Shown piece by piece: positions 43,989 to 53,657 of a stretch of 64,000 nt of DNA (within the stretch, counting starts at the first letter, position 1; each line of letters starts with the position of its first letter). The position numbers and the translations under genes were made by a program. The notes under the pieces are model-generated. The model had not been told where the DNA came from, searched no databases, and saw nothing but the letters and a program-made list of their open reading frames with translations. The stretch comes from Pedobacter cryoconitis (lineage in GTDB: Bacteria; Bacteroidota; Bacteroidia; Sphingobacteriales; Sphingobacteriaceae), in assembly GCF_001590605.1 (NCBI RefSeq), contig NZ_CP014504.1, forward strand, positions 5,208,001 to 5,272,000. Direction: 5' to 3'.

Positions 43989-45764
43989 TTATATAGCTTT
44001 AGTCGCTTCTTTCAGCCAATCGATTTCTTCCTGATTTAGTCTTGGACTTAGTTTCTCAAAAACTTCTGCATGATAGCTGTTCAGCCAGTCAATCTGTGAT
44101 TGATCCAGCAATTCCTTTTTCACAATTGAAGTATTGATCGGCGCAATAGTTAAGGTCTCAAAACCATAAAACTCGTTAAATTCATTCACTTCAATCGCAA
44201 TCGTCTGTACGAGGTTTTCAATACGGATACCGTGTCTTCCCGGACGGTACACTCCTGGTTCAATAGAGGTGACCATGCCCAGTTCTATGGCCACAGGCGC
44301 ATTGGTTGGATTGAATACTTGCGGACCCTCATGTACATTCAGAAAATAGCCTACGCCATGACCTGTTCCATGCCCATAATTGATGGCGTAATCCCATAAT
44401 GGTTTTCTGGTGATTGCATCAATCTGGTATCCGCAGGTCCCTTTAGGGAATTTTGCTTTACAACCATCAATCATACCTTTCAGTACAAGCGTATAATCTG
44501 TTTCTTCCTGTTCAGTAGTAATGCCCATTGGGATGGTACGGGTAATATCTGTAGTACCATAAAAATACTGGCCTCCCGAATCTACCAGGAACAAGCTTTC
44601 AGGGATTACTTCTGCATCGCTTTCTGCCGAAGCTGAATAATGTGGTAATGCACCGTGTGCTCTGAACGCACTGATCGTCGTAAAACTATCCCCCACAAAT
44701 CCTTCTTGTGCTGCTCTGTACTGGCGAAGCTGAGCAGCTGCAGAAAGTTCTGTAATCTTGGTTTTTCCAATAGTTTCTTCTACCCATTTTAAGAACCTGG
44801 TGATGGCAACACCATCTTTAAGCATGGCTTCACGGGTATTTGTAATTTCCGTTTCGTTCTTAACAGCCTTCAGATTGGTAGAAGGATTAGTTTCCTTAAT
44901 AATCTTTACCGAGGAAGGTACCAGCTTCGCATAAGCATAGCAGTTACGTTTTGGATCTATAAATATGGAAGTATTTACAGGAAGCTGAGTCAGGGCACGC
45001 TCAATTTCTTCGTAAGGAAGAACTTCAACTCCGCTTTTCAGTAAGGTTACTTTTTCTTCTGCTGTTAGTTTATCAGGATTAATGAACAAAGTAGCATGGT
45101 CCTGATTAATTAATGCGAAGGCTAACACCACAGGATTAAAGTTTACATCTTTACCTCTGATATTGAATAACCAGGCAATATCATCCAGCGAAGAAACCAG
45201 GTGATGGTCTGCCTGATGTTTAAGCAATGCTGCTCTTACTTCAGTTAGCTTGCTGCTTACAGCTTGTCCAATGTGTTCATCCGCAATTAAAAATGCTGGA
45301 TCAACGGGTAATGCCGGACGGTTTTCCCAGATCGGGCTTAAATAATCTTTGCTGACTAATTGAATATCCCTGGTGGATAGCTGCTGGGTAAGCAAGTCAC
45401 CCAATAAGACAGAAAGTAACTTTTCATTGGTCGCTACAATAGCACCTTTATCCAATTTTTCATTTAGCCACTGTATGTATTCTGGTGCGTGCTGAACTTT
45501 TTGTTTAACGAGTTCAAAACCGCTGCCAGCTAATTGTTCGGCACCTTGTTCGAAATATCTGAAATCAGACCACAGGCCAGCAAAATCATGTGTAATCACT
45601 AATGTGCCCGCAGAACCAGTAAATCCTGAAGTAAATGGGATACATTTATAGTGTTTTGGCAGGTATTCGCTGATATGAGGATCAGCAGATGGGATGATAT
45701 AGGCCTGTACATTATCGGCCTTCATTTGTTTACGTATTTCGCGTAGTTTATCCTGATATGTCAT
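43989..45764 (-). CDS. Aminopeptidase P family protein (M24B)
   Basis: This 591-aa enzyme has the three-domain layout of eukaryote-like X-prolyl aminopeptidases: two creatinase-N domains (to about residue 310) and a pita-bread catalytic domain. Metal ligands are visible as LVDSGGQYFYGTTDITRT (two Asp), HGTGHGVGYFLNVHEGP (His) and TSIEPGVY and GIRIENL (two Glu). It removes N-terminal residues ahead of proline and is probably cytoplasmic, as no signal is seen. It is monocistronic and ends at the shared hairpin. Confidence 0.95.
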   Translation of the reverse strand: MTYQDKLREIRKQMKADNVQAYIIPSADPHISEYLPKHYKCIPFTSGFTGSAGTLVITHDFAGLWSDFRYFEQGAEQLAGSGFELVKQKVQHAPEYIQWLNEKLDKGAIVATNEKLLSVLLGDLLTQQLSTRDIQLVSKDYLSPIWENRPALPVDPAFLIADEHIGQAVSSKLTEVRAALLKHQADHHLVSSLDDIAWLFNIRGKDVNFNPVVLAFALINQDHATLFINPDKLTAEEKVTLLKSGVEVLPYEEIERALTQLPVNTSIFIDPKRNCYAYAKLVPSSVKIIKETNPSTNLKAVKNETEITNTREAMLKDGVAITRFLKWVEETIGKTKITELSAAAQLRQYRAAQEGFVGDSFTTISAFRAHGALPHYSASAESDAEVIPESLFLVDSGGQYFYGTTDITRTIPMGITTEQEETDYTLVLKGMIDGCKAKFPKGTCGYQIDAITRKPLWDYAINYGHGTGHGVGYFLNVHEGPQVFNPTNAPVAIELGMVTSIEPGVYRPGRHGIRIENLVQTIAIEVNEFNEFYGFETLTIAPINTSIVKKELLDQSQIDWLNSYHAEVFEKLSPRLNQEEIDWLKEATKAI

Positions 45765-45960
45765 ATTGCAAATGTTGTTGTATAGAATTTGATGTCCAAA
45801 TTTAACGAATTTATTTACACCCTTGAGACAATGGATGTTTTGAAGACGGGGTCAGGAAAAAATAGTTGCCCTAAAAAGTGGCCTGAACAGATTATAAGCT
45901 GAATTTTTAATTATTCTTTAGCAATAGCAACAAAAACACGTCGTTATAGGAGTTTTAATT

Positions 45961-45968
45961 TATCTTTG
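45961..45968 (+). promoter_or_regulatory. -7 box TATCTTTG before the 77-aa gene
   Basis: The octamer lies 17 bp before the ATG at 45986 and is followed by GAGGAGA, one of the few Shine-Dalgarno-like stretches in the window. Confidence 0.5.
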
Positions 45969-45985
45969 GAGTCGAGGAGAATAAT

Positions 45986-46219
45986 ATGGGATTGAAAATG
46001 CGTATAACGTATAGAGACACAGATTATGTGTACGAAATTGTAAATGGTGCGTCAATAAATAAAGAAACTACCGAATTGAAAATAATTTTAAACGGGCAGC
46101 CGGTGACTTTATTGAAAAATATCAATCAGGTCTGGATGCAACAGGAGGGTGAATTTACTATTGAACCTGATCTTGCTCAGGCATTAGGCAGATCCGTATC
46201 TTTGCGCTACCGTATGTAA
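45986..46219 (+). CDS. Conserved-looking small protein of unknown function
   Basis: This 77-aa protein is not recognised. It is soluble, without cysteine, and appears mostly beta-strand (MRITYRDTDYVYEIVNG, then ELKIILNGQPVTLLKN). It has its own -7 box and a purine-rich ribosome-binding site, which supports expression. It lies between the divergent aminopeptidase P gene and the ThiF-rhodanese gene, 126 bp before the latter. Confidence 0.65.
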   Translation: MGLKMRITYRDTDYVYEIVNGASINKETTELKIILNGQPVTLLKNINQVWMQQEGEFTIEPDLAQALGRSVSLRYRM

Positions 46220-46345
46220 TCACAACCCAATATTCCTCAGAAAAGCTTCATAGGGCGCCGGTTTTAATCGTGCCGGGTTACCTGTTTTTTCGAAAGTTCT
46301 TTCAATCCGCTATCTTTATATCCAGATCATTTTCCGGAGTTTATA

Positions 46346-47455
46346 ATGAATATAAAAGGCGAAGCACGCTATCAGCGGCAAATATTACTTAAAGATTTTG
46401 GGTCGGGTGGGCAGCAGAAACTCTTTGAAGCAAAAGTACTGGTCATTGGTGCAGGTGGATTGGGTTGTCCCGTTCTACAATATCTTGCTGCGGCTGGTAT
46501 CGGCACTTTAGGGATTGTAGATCATGATGTAGTCGAGCTGAGTAACCTGCACAGGCAAATTTTATACACTGTTGCAGATGTGGGGCTTTCAAAGGCATCC
46601 TGCGCAGCAGAAAGGTTAGGGAAATTCAATCCTGATATTACAATTATTCCTTATCAATTACAATTAACGAATCAAAATGCGGTATCAATTTTAAATGAAT
46701 TTGATATCGTGATTGATGGATCAGATAACTTTCCGACAAGGTATATGATCAACGATGCCTGTGTATTATTGAACAAACCTTTAATCTATGGCGCATTGTC
46801 CGAATCCGAAGGACAGATTGCCGTCTTTAATGTGGCAGGTGCTGATGGTGTTAAAGTAAATTACAGAGATGTTTTTCCCAGTGCTCCACAGCCAGGTGAA
46901 GTTTTAAATTGTTCGGAAGCAGGAGTCCTTGGTGTTTTACCAGGTATTATTGGAATGATGCAAGCCAGTGAGGCAATCAAACTGATTTCAGGAGTTGGAA
47001 TGCCACTGATCAATAAAATGATCATCTATAACCTGTATTCGGGCGAAACGTATAAGCTTAAGCTATCACCTGCTGATTCAGCAGAAACCACATTACCTGT
47101 TAGTCTGGAAGCTTTCGCTCAAATGGACTATCAATGGTTTTGCGGCATTAAACAACAGACCGGAGAAGTTAAAGAAATGAGTCCGGCAGAATTTAACAAA
47201 GTGAAACAAGCAGAGGATTTTACGATTATTGATGTGCGGGAACCAGGTGAACTTCCTGCAGCATCCGGATTTGACTATATCAGTTTACCATTATCCGGGC
47301 TAAAAAAGCAAATCCCACCCATTAAAGGAAAGAAAGTAATTTTGTTCTGCCACTCTGGAATCAGAAGTGTCATTGCAGGAGAGTTATTGCTGGAAGCCTA
47401 TCCGGATAAAGAATTTTACAACCTTAAAGGTGGCGTCTTACGTTTAAACTTTTAA
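46346..47455 (+). CDS. ThiF/MoeB-type adenylyltransferase fused to rhodanese
   Basis: This 369-aa protein has an E1-like domain with the ATP-binding GAGGLGCPVLQYLAAAGIG near residue 32, IVDHDVVELSNLHRQ and the catalytic-Cys segment NCSEAGVLGVLPGIIG. A C-terminal rhodanese (about residues 275-369) has FCHSGIRS with the active-site Cys. It would adenylate and sulphurate a ThiS/MoaD-like carrier for thiamin or molybdopterin synthesis. The two CxxC zinc pairs of classical MoeB are lacking (YRDVFP and WFCGIK are found instead). No thi or moa genes are adjacent. Confidence 0.9.
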   Translation: MNIKGEARYQRQILLKDFGSGGQQKLFEAKVLVIGAGGLGCPVLQYLAAAGIGTLGIVDHDVVELSNLHRQILYTVADVGLSKASCAAERLGKFNPDITIIPYQLQLTNQNAVSILNEFDIVIDGSDNFPTRYMINDACVLLNKPLIYGALSESEGQIAVFNVAGADGVKVNYRDVFPSAPQPGEVLNCSEAGVLGVLPGIIGMMQASEAIKLISGVGMPLINKMIIYNLYSGETYKLKLSPADSAETTLPVSLEAFAQMDYQWFCGIKQQTGEVKEMSPAEFNKVKQAEDFTIIDVREPGELPAASGFDYISLPLSGLKKQIPPIKGKKVILFCHSGIRSVIAGELLLEAYPDKEFYNLKGGVLRLNF

Positions 47456-47759
47456 TATTCCTTCTTTGATCACCATTTTCTGATGTCCAGGTATTCCGGA
47501 CTAACTCCTTGTATAGTCGTTGGCCAGCTGCTGAATATATACGATACCTTCTTGATCAACCAGAATACTTAGTTAAATATGAACTTGAAAATCTGGTTTA
47601 ACAGCGCTGATTAACGTGAATTAACGAGGCGAATAAGCATAATCGACTGTTGGTTAAAATATACCGACAAAGAACGAAAAGTGGACGATGGAAAGATTTG
47701 CACCTATTACTACAGGTTGATTAACTTGCCCTGATCAATATCATTTAAATTTTGAATAG
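47456..47759. other. 304-bp gap between the ThiF and LytS genes
   Basis: I see no gene, strong hairpin or exact TAnnTTTG box here. A short GTCC/GGAC inverted pair lies near 47494-47510. The LytS-type gene must have its promoter within this stretch. Confidence 0.3.
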
Positions 47760-48857
47760 ATGAATGCAGTAAAAAGCCGTTCCTATATCACAGTTCTCCT
47801 TCATATTTTAGTGTGGATGCTGTTCTCTTTTGTCCTGCTTTTTTATATGCCATTGACATGGAGTATTGAAGTTCCTTATCAGCTCTGGATTAAGCAAGGA
47901 TGCGAATTGGTTTTTCTGATTACTATATTTTACGTGAATAGCGGTATTTTGGTACCTAAACTATTGTTAAGAAATAATTCACTCGGTTATTTACTCGCAA
48001 TTGTTGGTTTCGTGATTGTAGGTACTGTGATGGTGAGATATTTGGATAATATCCTGAATTTAGCGGTGCTGATTACAGAAGCTTTTCATAAAATAGGAAT
48101 TACTAAACTTCCAAGACACAATGATAAACTGGATATCTTTCTGATTATGATGATCCTGTTGATTATCGGAATCAGTACCAGTGTGACCTTGATCCAGAAA
48201 TGGCAGGCTAACAAACAATTGCAGGAAGCACTCGAAAAAGACCGGATAGGATCAGAATTATCCTTTCTGAAAGCGCAGATTAACCCTCATTTCTTCTTTA
48301 ATACCCTGAATAATATTTATGCATTAACCCATGTGGATGTAGAGAAATCCCGTAATGCCCTGCATAAATTATCAAGAATGATGCGTTATCTTTTGTACGA
48401 TACCCAAGCCGGCAGCACTCCGCTGAGTAAAGAAGTTTCTTTTATCGTCGATTATATTGAACTGATGAAACTTCGTCTCAATGATACAACTAAAGTAATT
48501 TTTGAAGGCCCGCTGATCAACAATGATATACAAATTGCGCCTATGTTATTTCTGCCTTATATTGAAAATGCCTTCAAACATGGGGTGAGCTCGACCTCAT
48601 CCTCAGTCATTTCTATTGAGCTGAGTATGGAAGAAAACACACTTGAGATGAAAGTGCAGAACTCAATTTTTAATGAAAATGCGGAGATTGCAGATAATTA
48701 TGGGGGTATCGGACTCACCAACACTAAAAGGCGCCTTGATTTATTATATCCGGGAAAACATACTTTTTCGGCCGGTAAGACTGAAGATACCAATGAATTT
48801 ATTGTTCACTTAACCTTAATGCTTGATGATACTGAACTGTATAGCGGTAGACGATGA
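47760..48857 (+). CDS. LytS-type sensor histidine kinase
   Basis: This 365-aa kinase has four N-terminal membrane helices (to about residue 140). A His_kinase domain follows, with FLKAQINPHFFFNTLNNIYAL containing the phosphoacceptor His, then an ATPase with LFLPYIENAFKHGV. It belongs to the LytS/YehU group, which signals through LytTR regulators. The regulator gene overlaps its 3' end by about 30 bp, so the two are translated together. The stimulus is unknown. Confidence 0.93.
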   Translation: MNAVKSRSYITVLLHILVWMLFSFVLLFYMPLTWSIEVPYQLWIKQGCELVFLITIFYVNSGILVPKLLLRNNSLGYLLAIVGFVIVGTVMVRYLDNILNLAVLITEAFHKIGITKLPRHNDKLDIFLIMMILLIIGISTSVTLIQKWQANKQLQEALEKDRIGSELSFLKAQINPHFFFNTLNNIYALTHVDVEKSRNALHKLSRMMRYLLYDTQAGSTPLSKEVSFIVDYIELMKLRLNDTTKVIFEGPLINNDIQIAPMLFLPYIENAFKHGVSSTSSSVISIELSMEENTLEMKVQNSIFNENAEIADNYGGIGLTNTKRRLDLLYPGKHTFSAGKTEDTNEFIVHLTLMLDDTELYSGRR

Positions 48858-49563
48858 ACCTTTAGCCCTTGGACTGGTTTGCAGTTTTATTGAACAAACC
48901 CCTTTTTTACGTCTCGCAGGTAGTTTCTCCAGTGGAGTAACTGCGCTGGCTATGATTCATGAAAAAGAAATAGATTTGATCTTTCTGGATATACAAATGC
49001 CAGACCTGACCGGGATTCAACTGGCACGGATTCTGGACAGGCAGCCCGGCAGTAATGGCCCAAGGGTAATATTCACCACAGCTTTCAATAACTTTGCACT
49101 CGAAGGCTATAAAGTAGATGCGCTGGATTACCTGTTGAAGCCATTTAATTATGAAGAATTCCTGATTGCAGCGAATAAGGGAAGAGCTTATGCCGAACTG
49201 GTTAAACCTGCCCGGCAAGCTGCTATTCTGACAGAACAGGAAGAAGAATATATCTTTTTAAAAGTTGAATACCACCTGGTTAGAGTCGCTATTAAAGACA
49301 TCCTTTATATTGAAGGGCTTAAAGACTATGTAAAAGTTTATCTGGAAAACGCAGACAAGGCGATATTGACTTTAACCAGCCTTAAAGTTCTGGAGCAAAA
49401 ACTCTCTGCTAAAATATTTATGAGGGTTCACCGCTCTTATATCGTTTCACTTGAAAAGGTAAATTCTGTCACCAAGAATAGTTTGACCATCGGCTCACTA
49501 AGTATAACCGTAGGTGAACAATATAAAGATGCATTCAATACCTACCTGAGCAGGTGGATGTAA
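48826..49563 (+). CDS. LytTR-family response regulator
   Basis: This 245-aa regulator has a receiver domain with VDDEPLALG, LDIQMPDLTG containing the phosphorylated Asp, and DYLLKPF with the conserved Lys. A LytTR DNA-binding domain follows (FLKVEYHLVRVAIKDILYIEGLKDYVKVY, about residues 145-245). The first ATG at 48826 is used, since the upstream TTG at 48823 only adds one residue. It overlaps the kinase gene and forms a pair with it. Targets are not visible in the window. Confidence 0.95.
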   Translation: MILNCIAVDDEPLALGLVCSFIEQTPFLRLAGSFSSGVTALAMIHEKEIDLIFLDIQMPDLTGIQLARILDRQPGSNGPRVIFTTAFNNFALEGYKVDALDYLLKPFNYEEFLIAANKGRAYAELVKPARQAAILTEQEEEYIFLKVEYHLVRVAIKDILYIEGLKDYVKVYLENADKAILTLTSLKVLEQKLSAKIFMRVHRSYIVSLEKVNSVTKNSLTIGSLSITVGEQYKDAFNTYLSRWM

Positions 49564-49687
49564 GCACTGTAATTAACTTAAAGCTTCTGTTGCTCTAAAC
49601 GCGTCAGCTGGCAGCAGAGCGTCAGCGTACAGGCAGAGACTTTGGCTCAATCTAAAGATTAACCTGCTTAAAGATCAGCGGAGATAG

Positions 49688-51121
49688 TTATACGGCTTTC
49701 GTAGGAATGACAATGGTAAAGGTTGTTCCCACACCAGCTTCACTTTTTACAGTGATATTTCCTCCCATTTCGGTGGTTTGCTTTTTGACCAGGTACAAGC
49801 CGATCCCATGGCTGTCCTGTTCAGTGTGAAAAGTTTTGAACAAGCCAAAGATCTCATTGCCATATTTATTTAAATCGATTCCCTTCCCATTGTCTGTTAT
49901 AATCAGGTGTATGGTATTTTCCTTTTGATAGGTTCGGAGGAAAATCTGATTTTTACGCTTTGGGTCACGGTACTTGATTGCATTGGTGATGAGGTTTTGC
50001 AGGATACTTTGCATGTATATTTTAACAAAGGCAACTTCCCCGGCTTCGCTGAAATCAGCTTCGATAAATGTTCCCGAATGTTCAATCTGCATTTTGTGAT
50101 TGTTTTTAACCTCTTCCAGCAATTCAGCGAATAAAATCGTCTCTTTAAGCAACAAACCTTTTTTCTGTTGTTTCAATAAAATAATCAGATCATCCAGTTT
50201 GTGAAATAAGCCTGTTGAAACACTCTTTAACATTTTGAATGCGGGGTCATTTGCTTTATCACAGTCCTGTTCTTCCAGAATTCTGATCAATGCCTGGATA
50301 TTATTTAATGGCCCTCTGAGATCATGTGATATGATGTGCGTGAAATGTTCCAGTTCAGAATTTCTCGAAGAGAAGGTCTCACTCAGATTCCGCAGTTCTT
50401 GCTGATGAATCAGCAGCCTTGAATTTTGTTGTTCCAGGGCATCAAATAAATCAGTTATTTTTTTCTGGCGTTTCTTTAATTTGAAGCTCATAATACCAAT
50501 AACTACAATCACGATCGTGCTGAAAAATAATAAGCTGACCTTGGTCCGGGTCAGTGTTTCAGATACTTTCTGATCTTCATCCTGGATATTTTCATAGAAA
50601 TCCTTTAACATGCCATTACAGATCTCCCGGATTTTATTCATTTGATTCTCTCCCACATCAGAGTTAATCTCTTCCAGCACTTGTGCATCTTTATGTTCGT
50701 TTTTCAACTGGATTGTTCTTTCGAGCGCTGTACATTTCTCTGCAATAGCTTTGTTGAGCATCACCACATCATTCAGGCTCTCTGTATTAAAGTTTTTGGA
50801 AATATGGTGGGTCAGCCTTTTTTGATTGTCAAAAACAACTTCGATAGCCCGGGTATAGGGCATCATATATTTCTTCCTGCCAGTCAGGATATAACCCCGT
50901 TCTCCGATCTCAGCATCTTTCATATTGCCCAGGATACGGCGTGTGAGCAGCATAGCCTTCTCATTTTGCTCCCTTTTTCTCAATCTGTCTTTATTCTGAC
51001 GGATCAGGTGAAAAAAAAATACGCCGTTAATCATGATGGCCGCCAAAATAATCAGGATCAGAAGTTGTACGGTCCGTCTGCTGTAAATGTGCTGGAGTTG
51101 ATGCCGTGTGTTAAGCTTCAT
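49688..51121 (-). CDS. Sensor histidine kinase with CHASE3 domain
   Basis: This 477-aa kinase has an N-terminal membrane helix, a CHASE3 sensor domain (residues about 35-185; GERGYILTGRKKYM is characteristic), and a second helix at about 198-215. A coiled segment, a HisKA domain with HIISHDLRGPLNNIQALI, and a HATPase with NLITNAIKYRDP and GIGLYLVKKQTTEMGG follow. It has no receiver domain. It lies 37 bp downstream of the hybrid kinase and may pass phosphate to the hybrid's receiver or a distant regulator. Confidence 0.93.
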   Translation of the reverse strand: MKLNTRHQLQHIYSRRTVQLLILIILAAIMINGVFFFHLIRQNKDRLRKREQNEKAMLLTRRILGNMKDAEIGERGYILTGRKKYMMPYTRAIEVVFDNQKRLTHHISKNFNTESLNDVVMLNKAIAEKCTALERTIQLKNEHKDAQVLEEINSDVGENQMNKIREICNGMLKDFYENIQDEDQKVSETLTRTKVSLLFFSTIVIVVIGIMSFKLKKRQKKITDLFDALEQQNSRLLIHQQELRNLSETFSSRNSELEHFTHIISHDLRGPLNNIQALIRILEEQDCDKANDPAFKMLKSVSTGLFHKLDDLIILLKQQKKGLLLKETILFAELLEEVKNNHKMQIEHSGTFIEADFSEAGEVAFVKIYMQSILQNLITNAIKYRDPKRKNQIFLRTYQKENTIHLIITDNGKGIDLNKYGNEIFGLFKTFHTEQDSHGIGLYLVKKQTTEMGGNITVKSEAGVGTTFTIVIPTKAV

Positions 51122-51158
51122 AGGTATTCGACTTTATTGGTGATCAACGGAGAGCGGT

Positions 51159-52943
51159 TTATTTACCGGATAGTTGCTGTACTACTCCTTCCAGTTTTTC
51201 TTTTAACAATTGAGAGGAAAAGGGTTTAGTGAGGTAATCATCGAGATAAGTATAGCTAAAAGACTGTTGTATATCTACATCGCTTGAAGCTGTTAATGCA
51301 ATAATTTTAATCTTTGACATATTCACATCTGGCAATTCTCTGATGTGTCTGGAAGCCTCGAATCCGTCCATAATCGGCATATGGATATCCATGAGGACTA
51401 CATCAAAGCCTCCGGTTTTTACCATGTCAAGGGCTTCCTTACCATCTTTGGAAAGCGAATAATTGCAGTTCCACTGGTCAAGGATCTTTTTGAGCAGCAT
51501 AATATTGATAATGTTATCTTCTGCAATCAGGATGTTCAGGTTACTGATTGTAGAAATGGTCCCGGTAACTGGTTGTTCGGTTTCCAGCGGAACTACAGGT
51601 ACGGCGATTTCATACTTAATTTCAAATGAAAATACTGAACCGACATGCTCTTCGCTTTCCAGGATCAGCTTGCTGAGATGCAAGCCAATCAGCCTTTTGA
51701 CAATAGCCAGTCCCAGCCCTGTTCCTCCATAACGTTTGGTGATGTTATTATTTGCTTGTAAAAAGGGTTCAAAAATAATCTCCTGTTTGTTTTTAGGGAT
51801 ACCGATGCCTGTATCTTTAATCGCAAAATGTAAGAGGATATGTTTTGCGGTCTGGTTTTTTGTTGCGACCAGAATTTCTACTTGTCCGCCGTTATCTGTA
51901 AATTTTAAAGCGTTGGAGATCAGGTTGTTTAATATCTGGGCAAGTCTGGTCTGATCACCCATAATATGCAGCGGGGCATTTTCAAAGTCTATATTCAGCT
52001 GGATATCAATTTTTTTCTGTTCTGCTTTTGGCCGGAAAGAAGCCAGAATATTCTGCAGCAGCATACTCAAATTAAAAGAAGATTTGTTTAAGGTAATCTG
52101 ATCCTCATTCATTTTACTGAAATCGAGCGTGTCACTGATCAGTGCAAGCAGGTTTTCTGCCGAAAAGCGGAGTACAGCCAGATTTTCTTCCTGATCTTTT
52201 CTTGGATTTTCTACGCTTAAAATATTAATCAGCCCAATTACTGCATGTAAAGGAGTCCGCAATTCATGAGACATGGAAGAGAGAAAATCGGCTCTTAACT
52301 TTGTGGCTTCCTGTGCTTCTTTAAGCGCTGATTGCAATTGGGTATTCAGTTCTCTTTCTTTAGAGTTGCTTTTAAAAAAGGATTTAAAGAATTCATAATG
52401 CATAGTAATCAAAATGCCGAAATTGACAATCAGGGCCAGCATAAATGAACTGTTATTCAGTTGCAATGGCGTAACTGTCATTTTTCCGTTTTGACCACTG
52501 GTTAACAGCAGATGCAGGATAATTGGAATTACGCTGGCAAATGAATAAACTATGCCCCAGTTTTTCCCCAGTATATAAAAGCTGGCAGAAATAATGATTA
52601 AAGTGATTTGTAAGCTGACCAGGTTAATGCCAAAGGTGTACATTGCTATATTCGTCCAGATCACGCTGCAGAGCGATAAGAGAAAAAGATGGCCTGCCAG
52701 CTTCCAGTTATTCTTTTCAAACATCAGGTAAAGTCCACAACACATTGCACTGACCGAAATTAAGAGCCTTGCTGAGGTCTTATAATCTCCTCTGATCATC
52801 GACTTTAGGATAATGATCGATAATAGGGCGATCATCAGGATTAATCCAAAAGTTAAAATTCTGATTCTGGATTGCATTAAGGGAATTTGCTTATCTCTTA
52901 ATAAGGCTGCATACTTTTCTCTGAGCCTGATAATAATATTCAT
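51159..52943 (-). CDS. Hybrid sensor histidine kinase with receiver domain
   Basis: This 594-aa protein starts with six membrane helices (residues about 30-200). HisKA follows (FLSSMSHELRTPLHAVIGLINIL), then HATPase (NLISNALKFTDNGG and GGTGLGLAIVKRLI), and a C-terminal receiver (IAEDNIINIMLL and VVLMDIHMPIMDGFEA, with the phosphorylated Asp). There is no Hpt domain, so the relay must continue elsewhere. It is upstream of a second kinase on the same strand and divergent from the copper-locus gene at 53030, with 86 bp between them. Confidence 0.95.
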   Translation of the reverse strand: MNIIIRLREKYAALLRDKQIPLMQSRIRILTFGLILMIALLSIIILKSMIRGDYKTSARLLISVSAMCCGLYLMFEKNNWKLAGHLFLLSLCSVIWTNIAMYTFGINLVSLQITLIIISASFYILGKNWGIVYSFASVIPIILHLLLTSGQNGKMTVTPLQLNNSSFMLALIVNFGILITMHYEFFKSFFKSNSKERELNTQLQSALKEAQEATKLRADFLSSMSHELRTPLHAVIGLINILSVENPRKDQEENLAVLRFSAENLLALISDTLDFSKMNEDQITLNKSSFNLSMLLQNILASFRPKAEQKKIDIQLNIDFENAPLHIMGDQTRLAQILNNLISNALKFTDNGGQVEILVATKNQTAKHILLHFAIKDTGIGIPKNKQEIIFEPFLQANNNITKRYGGTGLGLAIVKRLIGLHLSKLILESEEHVGSVFSFEIKYEIAVPVVPLETEQPVTGTISTISNLNILIAEDNIINIMLLKKILDQWNCNYSLSKDGKEALDMVKTGGFDVVLMDIHMPIMDGFEASRHIRELPDVNMSKIKIIALTASSDVDIQQSFSYTYLDDYLTKPFSSQLLKEKLEGVVQQLSGK

Positions 52944-53015
52944 ACACCTGATCTTAGAGTCAATATTACAAAAAAAAGAGTTCGGTTTTTAAGAACGAAG
53001 ATTTTTAATAATGTT

Positions 53016-53023
53016 TAACTTTG
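53016..53023 (+). promoter_or_regulatory. -7 box TAACTTTG of the 123-aa gene
   Basis: The octamer lies 6 bp before the ATG at 53030, so the transcript would be almost leaderless. Confidence 0.45.
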
Positions 53024-53029
53024 CGGTAA

Positions 53030-53401
53030 ATGTTAAACCGTCTGATTGCAATTGTTGTATTAGTCACACTGATAGGTACCAATCTGTCCAGGTTTATTGT
53101 TTACGCTGGTTTTGAAGCTAATCAGCAGTTTATTGCAGCAAATCTTTGTGAAAATAAGTCGCGTCCCTGGATGCATTGCAATGGACATTGTTACCTGATG
53201 AATAAATTAAGACAGACAGAGGAAAAGGAGAAAAAACAAGAACGTGCGGAACAGAAGAACCGTTATCATGAAGTTTTACCTGGTGAAACACTGAAAATAA
53301 CGTTCAAATTCCCTGTTTTTATGCTTATTTATCCTGAATGTCTTCCTCTAAACACGGTGCAGCGTTCATTTGACATCTTCCACCCACCACGAAACGTTTA
53401 A
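53030..53401 (+). CDS. Small membrane-anchored protein with Cys cluster, unknown function
   Basis: This 123-aa protein has an N-terminal hydrophobic helix (LIAIVVLVTLIG) and a segment at residues 41-57 with CENKSRPWMHCNGHCYL, which contains three Cys and two His. A charged coiled region (EEKEKKQERAEQKNR) and a C-terminal hydrophobic/aromatic part follow. It is not a named family that I recognise, but similar short proteins are often encoded near Bacteroidota copper or TonB-receptor genes. The Cys/His cluster could bind copper. It lies 256 bp upstream of the MbnP-like gene. Confidence 0.7.
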   Translation: MLNRLIAIVVLVTLIGTNLSRFIVYAGFEANQQFIAANLCENKSRPWMHCNGHCYLMNKLRQTEEKEKKQERAEQKNRYHEVLPGETLKITFKFPVFMLIYPECLPLNTVQRSFDIFHPPRNV

Positions 53402-53657
53402 TTTTTCTCTTCTAATGTAATAGCTGCTGTTTGCTTAAAACGGTAAGCCGGGCTATGCCTTGTCCATTATTTCTTAACTGTTATTTCTTTACTCCGTGGC
53501 AATTAACAGTAGTGGTTGTGAGGAAAGGGGTATGCTTAATGATGTGGCCTGAATACGCTTATACGAAGAAATATTATCTTTTTTTTAATTTTTAAAGAGC
53601 CTGACTGATAGCTCTTTTATCCAAAACAAAAATCTACAACAACTCATTTGATTTTTT

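Noticed and set aside
50642..51229. 195-aa open frame on the plus strand opposite the kinases
   Set aside because: It is antisense to a well-supported CHASE3 kinase and the end of the hybrid kinase, and its product has no family features.
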